Origin: a virus
Virus record (IMG/VR): IMGVR_UViG_3300005663_000164
Location: 1 to 29,827 of that record
Length of the DNA: 29,827 bases
Reading direction: 5' to 3' (one strand)
A model generated the notes under the pieces. It had not been told where the DNA came from and did not search any database. It worked only from the letters and a program-made list of their open reading frames with translations. A program made the position numbers and the translations under genes. Shown here piece after piece: positions 1 through 7,979 of this stretch. Numbering within the stretch: the stretch's first letter is position 1; each line of letters starts with the position of its first letter.

Positions 1-828
1 AGAGAGTTTGTTAAGAGCACAATGGGTTATTACCCAGAGACAAAGTTTTATTTTGCTCACCCAAAAAACCCCAGAATGTTTGAAGACATATCCAATCTAA
101 AATATGCTAAAATTCAACCATTTATGCGGGGAGATAGGCACTTTATAATAGGAAATGAGCGTGATCTTTATATTAATACTTGGATAGGTTTAAATGGAAA
201 ATACGTAGGTCCTGGGGTTGCTTGTTCCATAGACAGGCACCAACTCTTGTGGAATGATTTAATGGACATGATTGGATTGAAAGTAAGGTTTGATGGTTCA
301 AGCACAAATTATATACCCAGAATAGATTACACGAAACTAAATCCAAAGTATATTAATAGAATAGAGACATTTATAAACAGACGCCCAATGAATAGAAAGG
401 TTCTCTTATGTAATGGGAATGTACAATCAAACCAAGCAAAAAATTTCGACTTTGAACCAGTAATAAAGTTATTGTGTGAAGAATTCCCGAAGACAGATTT
501 TATTACTACTAGTCGGGTTTCTTTCCAGTTTCCTAATTTATATTATACCGGAAATATAATTCAATCAAACGATAATTTTGATCTAAATGAAATTTCTTAC
601 CTAAGTACATTTACTCCAATTATTGTGGGAAGAAGTTCTGGACCTTTTTCCTTTACTCAGGTAGCCCAGAATTACACTGATAAATCTAAAACTTTTCTAT
701 CTTTTTCCTACCATAAAGAGGGAGGACATTTAGTAATGAAGGGCAAAACAAAAGCCAAAAGGTATTGGAGTGGAGTCGCTGATACCCAAGGGGTTTTTAA
801 GAAAATAAGGAGTGTGATTGTAGAATGA
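1..828 (+). CDS. Glycosyltransferase-like protein (5' end outside window)
   Basis: The reading frame is open from base 1. The first in-window ATG (22) has no convincing ribosome binding site, so the gene very likely starts upstream and is 5'-partial here. From that ATG 268 residues are visible. The C-terminal half resembles the nucleotide-sugar-binding half of GT-B enzymes of the heptosyltransferase/GT9 type: a strand-turn LLCNGN (about residues 128-133), a helix, a second strand (TDFITTSR), then a block ending IIVGRSSGPFSFTQVA, which is like the late site of those enzymes where the donor is held. The stop overlaps the next glycosyltransferase by four bases (ATGA), so the two are translated together. 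The assignment rests on fold-like pattern, not on a full catalytic signature. It could act on a virion surface, on DNA, or on the host envelope; the sequence does not decide. Confidence 0.5.
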   Translation, partial: REFVKSTMGYYPETKFYFAHPKNPRMFEDISNLKYAKIQPFMRGDRHFIIGNERDLYINTWIGLNGKYVGPGVACSIDRHQLLWNDLMDMIGLKVRFDGSSTNYIPRIDYTKLNPKYINRIETFINRRPMNRKVLLCNGNVQSNQAKNFDFEPVIKLLCEEFPKTDFITTSRVSFQFPNLYYTGNIIQSNDNFDLNEISYLSTFTPIIVGRSSGPFSFTQVAQNYTDKSKTFLSFSYHKEGGHLVMKGKTKAKRYWSGVADTQGVFKKIRSVIVE

Positions 829-1730
829 GAACAATAATTGGAGTATGCACGTTCGGCGGTTTAGCCTTTACACAGTTAACTATTCGGTCCATCAGAGAGA
901 CAGTCACAAAACCATATCAATTATATGTGGTTGTTGGAAAGCCTGGAGACACAGTTACATGTAATTGGTTAAATGAACAAGAAATTCCACACACTGTCCA
1001 TGACATGAACCTAGGATTTCCTGCGGCAATAAATGATATCTACGATTTTACTTGGATAAAAAATAACTTTGATAATTTTGTAGCCATAGGAAATGACGTA
1101 ATAGCGTATCCACACGCTATAGATTCACTAATTGAAGTGGCAGACACAACGGACTACGAATGGGTTTGTTCAACTCAGTTTGATGTAAAGACTCTTATTA
1201 AAAGTTTCCCAGAAACCAAGAAATTTTTTCATGGTAATGATCTTAAATTTCACCACTTTCAAGAAAGACCTTGGGAAGTATTTAAGAAATGGAGTTCTGA
1301 AATCCAAATAGGGAAGTCAGGGCTAAGTGATGTACATAATTTAGCTTTGTATAAAAAATCTGTGTTTGAAAAAATAGGGTATATAGATGTGAATTTTTAT
1401 CCAGCATACTATTCTGATAACGACTATGTTAGAAGGGCGGTTCATGCTAAAACGAAGTCATGTAATTTAGTTAATTCGTGGTATTTTCATTTTTGGAGTA
1501 GAACAATAAAACAAGGAACAGGAGGCTCTACCCCCAAATATTTTGGTCTAAATAAGAAGTTCTATATAAGAAAGTGGGGAAATGATTTCGGCAAAGAAAC
1601 CTTTGTTGTACCTTTTAATGGAGCTGTTCATACTCTAACAAAAGATATACAACTACAACCAACAATAAACATCCAGAGCAGGGAAGATGAAAGAGAAATA
1701 GCCTTGTATTGGATGCGAAGAGGACAGTAA
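825..1730 (+). CDS. Glycosyltransferase, GT-A / family 2-like
   Basis: This 301-residue protein begins inside the stop of the preceding gene (ATGA overlap). It starts with a beta strand (RTIIGVCTF), continues with NLGFPAAIN at residues 62-70, which matches the N-x-G-x-x-x-x-x-N element of family 2 transferases, then AIGNDV (87-92) in the place of the metal-binding DxD strand, and YYSDNDYVRRA (195-205), which matches the late E/D-D-x-D/E-h-x-x-R-x acceptor/base motif. Family 2 enzymes move a sugar from a nucleotide donor to an acceptor. The acceptor here is unknown. Its pairing with another transferase directly upstream of the terminase suggests a two-step glycan built during late infection, on the virion or on DNA. 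Confident in the fold, not in the substrate. Confidence 0.75.
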   Translation: MRTIIGVCTFGGLAFTQLTIRSIRETVTKPYQLYVVVGKPGDTVTCNWLNEQEIPHTVHDMNLGFPAAINDIYDFTWIKNNFDNFVAIGNDVIAYPHAIDSLIEVADTTDYEWVCSTQFDVKTLIKSFPETKKFFHGNDLKFHHFQERPWEVFKKWSSEIQIGKSGLSDVHNLALYKKSVFEKIGYIDVNFYPAYYSDNDYVRRAVHAKTKSCNLVNSWYFHFWSRTIKQGTGGSTPKYFGLNKKFYIRKWGNDFGKETFVVPFNGAVHTLTKDIQLQPTINIQSREDEREIALYWMRRGQ

Positions 1731-1733
1731 ATA

Positions 1734-3284
1734 GTGATTGAAGAGAAAATAGATCGAGAAGAACTAATCGTTTATGAAATACTTAGGCATCCAGTTTTGT
1801 GTGCAGAGTTCCTAGAGAATGTTGATAGACAAGAGTGGGAAGAAGAGTGGAAGTTTACACTATATCAGAAACAATTTATTTGTGATTTTAATTCCTATGT
1901 AAGTTTATGTTGTGGTCGCTCTGTAGGAAAAACTGTAGCGATTGTGCATTTGCTCGTTTGGTATCTCATAAATAAAGTTTTTCCAAATGACTATTTAGTT
2001 TACACTGTACCAAATAAGGTCCACCTTGACCCTGTATTTATGGGGCTTACAAGACAATTTAGAAGTAATTCTATTTTAAGAAGTTATGTAGATAAGCGAG
2101 GAGGAATAAATGCATCTGACCACAATATTAAACTAAAAAATCTAACTATGTTGGATTGTAGAATCGCCGGAACGTCAGGCGGCGGTCAGAGCGTAATCGG
2201 GATGCATTCTCCAGTTGAATTCTTGGATGAGTCTGGGTTTTATCCCTGGGGAACGTGGATAGAACTTCAACCTACACTAAATACATTTCAAAAAGGATTT
2301 AGACAGTTTGTATCTGGAGTTCCTACGGGAATGCGAGAGAAGAATGTGTGCTTTTATGCAGACACTCTTGACCCAAAATTTTCTACCCATAGAATTTCAG
2401 CACATGAAAACCCAAGATATTCAAAAGAAGATGAGGAGAGAAATATTCACCAGTTTGGGGGTATAGATTCAGAAGATTATATACACCTAGTTCTGGGAAA
2501 GCATGGAACCCCAACATTTGCTGTGTTTGATAGAACTTTAATGAAGTTCGCAGATTACCCTGTATATAAGACCAAAATCAATGGGATAAAAATGACCACG
2601 CTACAAGAAATAATTGCTAGATTGGCACTTATCCCTTCAATAGATGCAAAGTATGATTTTCTTTTGGTAGGAATCGACTTAGGATATACAGACCCAACTG
2701 CTATTCATATCTTATACTCAAGAAATGGGATCAAAAGATATCATGCTAGGATTCAACTAGAAAAAGTCAAATATCCATTTCAGAAGAAGATCATTGATTA
2801 TTTAGACGAAAAGTTTGGGAGATTTGATATAATAGGTATAGATGCGGGAGGTCCTGGAAAACCAGTAGTACAGGACTTACTCGAAGGAGATGCATATATT
2901 CACAAAGACTATAAGAAGAGAATGATCCCTATAGAGTTTGGAGCCAACATTCATTTGGGAGAGGATTCTGAAGGGGAGGAAATAAAAACAAAGTTACGTC
3001 CCTTCGCTTTCTCTGTTCTACAGGAGTATACTAATTCTCATAGAATCATTTATTCATCTACAGATTTAGATTTAGTAGCTGAATTGGAAAGAACAACGTA
3101 CAGTAAGAATGTAAGGGGCGAGATTATTTACAGGACACTGACTCCAGGTGGAGGAAATAGAGGGGCAGATCATAATACTGCCGCCTTACTCTGTGCTGCA
3201 ATCGCCCATTGGCAAGTTAAAGATTCCGATATTCACAGATATAAACCTAAAAAGTTATTAACACCTAGATGGTTAAGAAGGTAA
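1734..3284 (+). CDS. terL: Terminase large subunit (packaging ATPase and nuclease)
   Basis: This 516-residue motor protein pumps DNA into the prohead and cuts the concatemer. It starts at GTG with AGAGGA upstream. Motifs in order: adenine-contacting LYQKQFI (43-49); Walker A GRSVGKT (61-67); Walker B with catalytic acid VEFLDE (161-166); coupling motif SGVPTG (194-199); then an RNase H-like nuclease with acids D315 (GIDLG), D370 (GIDAGG) and D479 (GADHNTAALL). All catalytic residues of both domains are present, so the protein should be active. The portal gene follows after four bases. No small terminase subunit is recognisable in the window; it probably lies upstream of base 1, before the glycosyltransferases. 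That would be an unusual separation of the two subunits. Confidence 0.95.
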   Translation: MIEEKIDREELIVYEILRHPVLCAEFLENVDRQEWEEEWKFTLYQKQFICDFNSYVSLCCGRSVGKTVAIVHLLVWYLINKVFPNDYLVYTVPNKVHLDPVFMGLTRQFRSNSILRSYVDKRGGINASDHNIKLKNLTMLDCRIAGTSGGGQSVIGMHSPVEFLDESGFYPWGTWIELQPTLNTFQKGFRQFVSGVPTGMREKNVCFYADTLDPKFSTHRISAHENPRYSKEDEERNIHQFGGIDSEDYIHLVLGKHGTPTFAVFDRTLMKFADYPVYKTKINGIKMTTLQEIIARLALIPSIDAKYDFLLVGIDLGYTDPTAIHILYSRNGIKRYHARIQLEKVKYPFQKKIIDYLDEKFGRFDIIGIDAGGPGKPVVQDLLEGDAYIHKDYKKRMIPIEFGANIHLGEDSEGEEIKTKLRPFAFSVLQEYTNSHRIIYSSTDLDLVAELERTTYSKNVRGEIIYRTLTPGGGNRGADHNTAALLCAAIAHWQVKDSDIHRYKPKKLLTPRWLRR

Positions 3285-3288
3285 AAAA

Positions 3289-4737
3289 ATGAGTGATGAT
3301 AAAATTTTACATAAAGCGAAAGCAAGTTTTACTCTGCTTAATCCCCAAAATAGTGGTTCCTATCCTTGGACGCCAGAGGATGTAGATAAGCTTGAGTTTA
3401 GTGAAAAAACATGGCACGCTACTGTTAAACTATGTAGATATTATTACAAGAAAGACCCATACGTTTCAACAGTAATAAATAAAATCGTAGATTTGTCTAT
3501 TAATGATTTAATAATCCGAAAGGGAAAAGCTAGAGAATCATCCGTTTTGGTGCTGAAAGCTATCAAGGGGCAGTTGTTAACTTTTCTTAGATCAGCGGCT
3601 CTTGAATACTTAGTTTCCGGACTAGTGATCCCAGAAATAGAATTTGAAGAATTAAATAAAGAACAGTTAGTGGAGTTAGGCATAAAAAGATTTAGAAAAT
3701 TAACTCTTCCTACAGATATGTGGATACGCAATCCAATGAATATAGAAATCCGTGACCCCATGTTTGGTGGGAAGGTATCTTATTTCATGAACTTACCTAA
3801 AGAACTGCTCTACTTTATCAAAAATAAAGGTAAATATGAAAACGGTACAGAAGATAGAGAACTATATAAAGAGTTTGTAGAAAGATTTCCTGAAATAATT
3901 GCATTGGTAAAATCGGGTAAGAAGAAACTTCTTTTGGAAAATCCAATGGCACTTAGATTTAGAACTTTGACAGGAAATCCTTACCCAATTCCATATACAT
4001 ACTCAGCATTAGAATCTCTAAAACACAAAAGAAATTTACGTAGGATGGACTATTCTATTGCATCAAGAGTAATTACAGCAATAATGTTAGTTCGTTTAGG
4101 AGATAAAGATTTCCCTTTGACTGAGGACAATGAAGAACAACTAGACGAATTAAAAGCAGAAATGCTCTGGAGAGAAACATCATCTTCTAAGGAAGTAGAG
4201 AGAATTTTTCAGTTGTTTGGAAACCATACTCTTGACATTTCTTGGGTGTTCCCAGATGTAGAGGGACTGCTCGATGATACAAAATACAAAAATGTAAATC
4301 AGGACATAGGGGTGGCGCTTGGTTTTCCTAGAATTTTAATCACGGGAGAAACAGAGAGATCGTTTGCATCTGATCCAGAAATAGCTACCATTTCCCCTAT
4401 TCAAACAATGGAAAGGATCAGGGAAGCTCTTTTTCCTATAATTACTCGGGTGGTTGATACTTTTTCCGAAGTAAATGATTTTGGGGGAAGCCCAATTGTA
4501 ATGTTTAAGCCTATTAATATGATGGCTGTTTCTTCCTTTATTGAGGGAGTTAAAGAACTCTATGCTTCTGGAAATCTTTCTAGAGAGGACTTTTCATCTA
4601 TATTTGGATTTGATTGGTATGAGACAGTTACACGAAGGGCTTTAGAGAATGAACGTCTGGAGGAGCTTGGGGTGGAAGAGTTTGCTCCCTTACCGTTCAG
4701 CAAGGAGCCTGGAGAATCAAAGAATAAAAGTAAGTAA
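3289..4737 (+). CDS. Portal protein
   Basis: This 482-residue protein follows terminase by four bases and precedes the protease/scaffold gene, the standard place of the portal, the ring through which DNA enters and leaves the head. The early part carries the YYYKKDPYVSTVINKIVDLSI pattern (clip/wing entry helix) seen in portals of this type. The later part has DIGVALGFPRILITGE, typical of the portal stem and crown region, followed by SPIQTMERIREALFPI. The C-terminus is basic and lysine-rich. There are no enzymatic motifs, as expected. An upstream AAAAAA stretch gives only a poor ribosome binding site, so translation is probably coupled to terminase. The identification relies on position, length and these segments together. 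Confidence 0.88.
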   Translation: MSDDKILHKAKASFTLLNPQNSGSYPWTPEDVDKLEFSEKTWHATVKLCRYYYKKDPYVSTVINKIVDLSINDLIIRKGKARESSVLVLKAIKGQLLTFLRSAALEYLVSGLVIPEIEFEELNKEQLVELGIKRFRKLTLPTDMWIRNPMNIEIRDPMFGGKVSYFMNLPKELLYFIKNKGKYENGTEDRELYKEFVERFPEIIALVKSGKKKLLLENPMALRFRTLTGNPYPIPYTYSALESLKHKRNLRRMDYSIASRVITAIMLVRLGDKDFPLTEDNEEQLDELKAEMLWRETSSSKEVERIFQLFGNHTLDISWVFPDVEGLLDDTKYKNVNQDIGVALGFPRILITGETERSFASDPEIATISPIQTMERIREALFPIITRVVDTFSEVNDFGGSPIVMFKPINMMAVSSFIEGVKELYASGNLSREDFSSIFGFDWYETVTRRALENERLEELGVEEFAPLPFSKEPGESKNKSK

Positions 4738-4750
4738 TAGTTGATAAGTA

Positions 4751-4759
4751 TGGTATAAT
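4751..4759 (+). promoter_or_regulatory. Extended -10 promoter for the HNH gene
   Basis: TGG-TATAAT is a perfect -10 hexamer with the TGN extension, 29 bases before the GTG of the HNH gene. There is no matching -35 box 16-18 bases upstream (only 2 of 6 bases fit), so it would work as an extended -10 promoter. It lies in the gap after the portal stop. Three other gaps have the same TRTGRTATAAT form. Confidence 0.6.
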
Positions 4760-4787
4760 AGGAGTACGGTAAGTCAAGGAGGTATAT

Positions 4788-5243
4788 GTGGATTATACAA
4801 AAATTAGAGGTATTGAAACCCAACGCATCAAAGATATACAACGTAAGTTGAGATCATTTTATGCTTGGAAAAATAAACCAGTTGAAAAATTCTGGGCAAA
4901 AGTCGAAATTCTTAATTCGGATAGTTGTTGGGAGTGGCAAAAAAGTAGACTCCCTACTGGATATGGACATATTGGTAGGTGGGGAAAGAAGATGAATACA
5001 TCCGCTCACAGAGTAGCCTGGGAAGTTACTTATGGTGAAATCCCTGAGGGATTACATATTATGCATCTCTGTGACAACCCTCCTTGTTGTAATCCTCAAC
5101 ATCTAATGGTGGGAACACACCAAGAGAACATGCGACAACGTAGTGAACGCAATGGAAAGTTGAAATCTATTGAAAAAATGGCTTCAGAATTACTTCATGG
5201 ATCAAAATTGTCCGAATTGGGAATTCTAATAATATACAATTAA
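4788..5243 (+). CDS. HNH endonuclease, probably free-standing homing type
   Basis: This 151-residue protein is an HNH_3-type endonuclease. The core runs from SCWEWQKSR (46-54) through AHRVAWE (first His, H74), GEIPEGLHIMHLCDNPPCCNPQHL (H93, zinc-type C95/C100/C101, N102, H105) to GTHQENM (109-115). Such enzymes nick or cut DNA at sites without the gene and spread by repair. It starts at GTG with a very strong AAGGAGG site. It has its own promoter and separates portal from protease, genes normally adjacent. The C-terminus looks truncated: after HGSKLSE family members usually continue with a DNA-binding helix-turn-helix such as V-x-x-I-R, while here the frame ends in LGILIIYN and stops. The nuclease core is intact. 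Recognition may be altered. Confidence 0.88.
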   Translation: MDYTKIRGIETQRIKDIQRKLRSFYAWKNKPVEKFWAKVEILNSDSCWEWQKSRLPTGYGHIGRWGKKMNTSAHRVAWEVTYGEIPEGLHIMHLCDNPPCCNPQHLMVGTHQENMRQRSERNGKLKSIEKMASELLHGSKLSELGILIIYN

Positions 5244-5251
5244 AATCTGAG

Positions 5252-5262
5252 TGTGATATAAT
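5252..5262 (+). promoter_or_regulatory. Extended -10 promoter for the head-gene operon
   Basis: TGTGATATAAT, a perfect -10 hexamer with TGN extension, starts eight bases after the HNH stop and 33 bases before the protease start codon. No good -35 is present. It would drive protease/scaffold, decoration and capsid genes independently of the HNH gene upstream. The stretch from here to AAGGAG resembles the one before the HNH gene. Confidence 0.6.
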
Positions 5263-5295
5263 TAAAGTGACAATAACCTAAATCAAGGAGTCAAT

Positions 5296-6366
5296 ATGAA
5301 AAAACAGGTTTTTATTGTCAACAATATTAAGTTTGTAGCTGAAAATGACAAGGAACTGCTAGAAAGTTTTGCTGCTTTATCCTTAAACCCAACTATTAAG
5401 TGGATTAAATTTGATCTTACTGATAGTAGTCCCAATGAAAATAAGGAAAGAATCCCTAAAAAAGAATTTGCCAATCTAATACGGACTGGAATTCACATGC
5501 CCATAAAGATGGGAGAGGGATTTATCCGAGATGGACACGAATTCGCTGTGCCAATCGGAACAATAACAGGTCTTATTGAGCAAGGGGATCAAGTTAAAGG
5601 TATCGCCGCACTATGGTCAAAGGAATTTCCGCACGAGGTAGAGATTCTTAGGAATATGTCAGAGGCAGAAATTAAGCCTCAGATATCTTGGGAACTTCTC
5701 TATCGTGATTCCGATATTGACGAAGAAGGAGTTACTAATTTAAGAGATGTTGCCTTATCTGCTGCTACAGTGGTAAATATGCCAGCTTATAATGGAAGAA
5801 CTTCCATAACTACAATGGCGAATGATAATTCTGATGCCTCTGTGGAAGAAGACAAACAAATAGAGGAGAATAATAAAATGGAAGAGAGAGTTGAAGAGTT
5901 AAAATCGTTGCTTGAAGCATCGAAAAATGAAAACACCACTCTCACCGAAAAAGTTTCAGGGCTTGAAGGTCAACTTTCGGATTCCGAAGGTCGAGTTAAA
6001 GAGCTTGAGACTTCAAACGAGGAACTTGCAAACTATAAGATTGGGGTTGAGGAAGAGAACGCTAATTCAGCAAAGCTAGAATCCATTTTGGAACTTTTGG
6101 CGAGTGCTGGAGTTTCCCTTCCAGAAGATTACCTCGAAGATAGTGAGAAACTAGCGTCTCTATTATCAATGGACTTGAATCAGATTGAATTCTTGATCCA
6201 GGACATTGGAATTTTTGCCTCTTTAGAAGACAATGATGAAGGAAACGAATCAGGAGCTTCTGTTAGATTGGGTTCTAGAACGAAAGCTCCCAACTTAAAC
6301 AGTCGGGAGAAAGATAAACCCAGCGTAGAAAAGATTGTTAAATCTTTGAAAAAGCGGGCAAAATAA
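5296..6366 (+). CDS. Prohead protease fused to scaffold domain
   Basis: This 356-residue protein starts at ATG with AAGGAG upstream. Residues 1-170 look like a prohead maturation protease of the S78/U35-like serine type: IHMPIKMGEG, then DGHEF (H81, candidate catalytic His), KPQISWELL (S131, candidate nucleophile) and LRDVALSAATVVNMPAY (149-165), which matches the conserved h-x-x-h-S-h-V-x-x-P-A strand of these enzymes. Residues 175-300 are acidic and form heptad-rich coiled coil (EERVEELKSLLEASKNENTT and on), the scaffold. The C-terminus is basic (KIVKSLKKRAK), as in scaffolds that bind the capsid shell. The protease would digest the scaffold after assembly. The gene stands directly before the decoration and capsid genes. 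The catalytic residues are assigned by pattern and are the least certain part. Confidence 0.82.
   Translation: MKKQVFIVNNIKFVAENDKELLESFAALSLNPTIKWIKFDLTDSSPNENKERIPKKEFANLIRTGIHMPIKMGEGFIRDGHEFAVPIGTITGLIEQGDQVKGIAALWSKEFPHEVEILRNMSEAEIKPQISWELLYRDSDIDEEGVTNLRDVALSAATVVNMPAYNGRTSITTMANDNSDASVEEDKQIEENNKMEERVEELKSLLEASKNENTTLTEKVSGLEGQLSDSEGRVKELETSNEELANYKIGVEEENANSAKLESILELLASAGVSLPEDYLEDSEKLASLLSMDLNQIEFLIQDIGIFASLEDNDEGNESGASVRLGSRTKAPNLNSREKDKPSVEKIVKSLKKRAK
5878..6366 (+). CDS. Nested in-frame scaffold protein (internal start)
   Basis: Inside the protease gene, ATG 5878 (residue 195) is in the same frame and has GAGGAG at 5863-5868, nine bases upstream, an ideal spacing. It falls exactly at the junction between protease and coiled coil, so translation from it would give a free 162-residue scaffold (MEERVEELKSLLEASK..., ending in KIVKSLKKRAK). 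The same arrangement is known from lambda, where scaffold Nu3 is made from an internal start in protease gene C. It lets the phage make many scaffold copies per protease. The site, frame and domain boundary are seen in the sequence. Use of the start is inferred. Confidence 0.65.
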   Translation: MEERVEELKSLLEASKNENTTLTEKVSGLEGQLSDSEGRVKELETSNEELANYKIGVEEENANSAKLESILELLASAGVSLPEDYLEDSEKLASLLSMDLNQIEFLIQDIGIFASLEDNDEGNESGASVRLGSRTKAPNLNSREKDKPSVEKIVKSLKKRAK

Positions 6367-6387
6367 ACTTTTGGAGGAATTTTAAAA

Positions 6388-6981
6388 ATGGAAATCAGAA
6401 AATATACTGATATCATGGGAGTTGTGGTAATCGAGGATATTCCAGAGGGCCGTATGGTCCTAATAACTGCGAATACTCCTGGAGAACTCACAGGTTCCTT
6501 CGGAAGTCGATTAGATTTACCTGGAGTTAAACTGCCTGATACTGCTGCGGAAGCGGCACTTGCTAAGTATGTTGTAACTTGGCCTGTTCCCTATCAGACG
6601 ACTCCACTGTATATCCCAGTACCTTCAGTTGATTATGCTTTTCGACAGGGTTTTGGGACTCCTGGCTGGGATAGTCTCCCGCTCACGAGTACCACAATCC
6701 ATCTTACGTGGCCTGGACAAAAAGAGGGGATTACAATTCCTTCTGGATACCTAGGCATTGCATTTGACCGTGGAGTATTCACTGTTCCTTCTGGAGCTTT
6801 TGTATACGAAGCCAATGTTGAAGTGGTTGGGTCGTACCTTGTTGTTGCAAATACCAATGATGATGGTGCGGGAGAAGCAGGTAAATTGAAATATTCGGCT
6901 ACCGCGACGAATGCTATTGCTATCGTTGAACATTATGATAGCTCAAATACTAGACTAACATTTAGAACTCTACATTTCTAA
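6388..6981 (+). CDS. Probable capsid decoration/stabilisation protein
   Basis: This 197-residue protein starts at ATG after GGAGGAATT and lies between scaffold and major capsid genes, the usual place of a decoration protein (lambda gpD position). It has no signal peptide, no membrane segment and no enzyme motif. The N-terminal part has MGVVVIEDIPEGRMVLIT, a pattern common in such proteins, and the remainder is rich in beta-forming residues, Gly, Pro, Thr and Trp/Tyr, with few charges. It ends in short strands (IAIVEHYDSSNTRLTFRTL). It could decorate the shell surface or clamp capsomers. A vertex or fibre role cannot be excluded. Confidence 0.6.
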   Translation: MEIRKYTDIMGVVVIEDIPEGRMVLITANTPGELTGSFGSRLDLPGVKLPDTAAEAALAKYVVTWPVPYQTTPLYIPVPSVDYAFRQGFGTPGWDSLPLTSTTIHLTWPGQKEGITIPSGYLGIAFDRGVFTVPSGAFVYEANVEVVGSYLVVANTNDDGAGEAGKLKYSATATNAIAIVEHYDSSNTRLTFRTLHF

Positions 6982-7007
6982 GATAGAATGAGAGGAGGAA
7001 TTTAAGA

Positions 7008-7913
7008 ATGAGCGATAATTTTGAATATAAGGAAGCACTGGCGGAAATTATGCGCTCCGACAAGGAATCTTTCGCTGAGATTTTGGTTGAGTTTATTAAC
7101 CCAAATCATCTCACCGAGGAAGTTCTCAGCCTTTTACTCAACACTCGGCAACTAGAAGCAGGCGACTTGCTTGTTAAGAAAGTACGTAAGGGAATTGAAG
7201 TGAAAACTTTGGTCCCTGGTGCTGTTCACTTGGCAAGCGAAATCACGATCACCGACAGAATTAACTTTATTCTTGACGGTGCAGATGTGAAAGTTACCTA
7301 CAATGAGTGGGAACTAGAGCGAGGCGAGATCGGTACAGTTGATTCCATTACTACGGAGATGCGTGATAAACTAAGGGACTATTTTGTGAACAAAGTCTTT
7401 ACTGCTTTGTCCTCAATTTGGACCGCTGGAAATACCCCCCTGAACTATACAGCAGTTGGTGGGGCCGTTACAGCCGCAGCCTTAGAAAATGCAATCGACA
7501 CGATCAATCAGACGACTCCTGGAGCGAAACTAATTGTTGGTGCTCGTGAAGCAGTTACTCCGATTACGAAGTTTGGTGCCTTTTGGACTGACGGCTCAAA
7601 CGTTGGATATGCAGAAGAACTCATTATGCGAATCTTTGACAATGGTGCTTTAGGACGCTATTACGGTGTTCCGATCTTAGCCCTTGAGCAAGTGTTCGAT
7701 AATATTGAGGATTGGAATGCATTAATCCCTGTAGATAAGATTCTAGTAATTGGTGAAGATGTTGGAGATTTTATTACCTATGGCGACGTGAAAGAAAAGC
7801 AATGGGTTGATATGAATCCGACTCCTCCACAATGGATGCTCGAAATCTATCAGCAATTTGGTATGATTATCGACAACGCCAGAGGAATCTTTGTTCTGGG
7901 TAATTTAAGCTAA
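7008..7913 (+). CDS. Major capsid protein (HK97-like fold)
   Basis: This 301-residue protein has a strong AGGAGG site and richer, less A-biased codons than its neighbours, as expected of a highly expressed gene. The N-terminal helical arm (residues 1-45) is followed by the long-strand region (VKTLVPGAVHLASEITITDR), an E-loop/spine-helix block (ERGEIGTVDSITTEMRDKLRDYF, a long amphipathic helix) and an A-domain block with AKLIVGAREAVTPI and GRYYGVPILALEQV, the G-x-P-h-h-x-x-x pattern common in HK97-fold capsids. The C-terminus ends with QFGMIIDNARGIFVLGNL. It forms the head shell. A strong hairpin follows 10 bases after the stop. No long cleaved delta domain is visible; the scaffold is encoded upstream. 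Confidence 0.88.
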   Translation: MSDNFEYKEALAEIMRSDKESFAEILVEFINPNHLTEEVLSLLLNTRQLEAGDLLVKKVRKGIEVKTLVPGAVHLASEITITDRINFILDGADVKVTYNEWELERGEIGTVDSITTEMRDKLRDYFVNKVFTALSSIWTAGNTPLNYTAVGGAVTAAALENAIDTINQTTPGAKLIVGAREAVTPITKFGAFWTDGSNVGYAEELIMRIFDNGALGRYYGVPILALEQVFDNIEDWNALIPVDKILVIGEDVGDFITYGDVKEKQWVDMNPTPPQWMLEIYQQFGMIIDNARGIFVLGNLS

Positions 7914-7923
7914 CTGGAAATTA

Positions 7924-7951
7924 AAGGGAGGGGAGGAAACTCCCCTCTCTT
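7924..7951 (+). terminator. Strong hairpin after the capsid gene (GAAA loop)
   Basis: Bases 7924-7935 pair with 7940-7951 over 12 bp (one G-U) around a GAAA (GNRA) tetraloop. The run after it is A-rich rather than a clean U tract (ATAAAAATAAAA), so it may be a weak or partial intrinsic terminator or a 3' stabiliser that raises capsid mRNA over downstream genes. The pairing is seen directly. The function is inferred. Confidence 0.7.
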
Positions 7952-7979
7952 ATAAAAATAAAAAGGTAAGGAGGAAGAT

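Noticed and set aside
2825-2833. TTTGATATAAT-like extended -10 inside terminase
   Set aside because: In coding sequence for a conserved nuclease strand, with no -35 and no gene start after it; shows that the motif can arise by chance.
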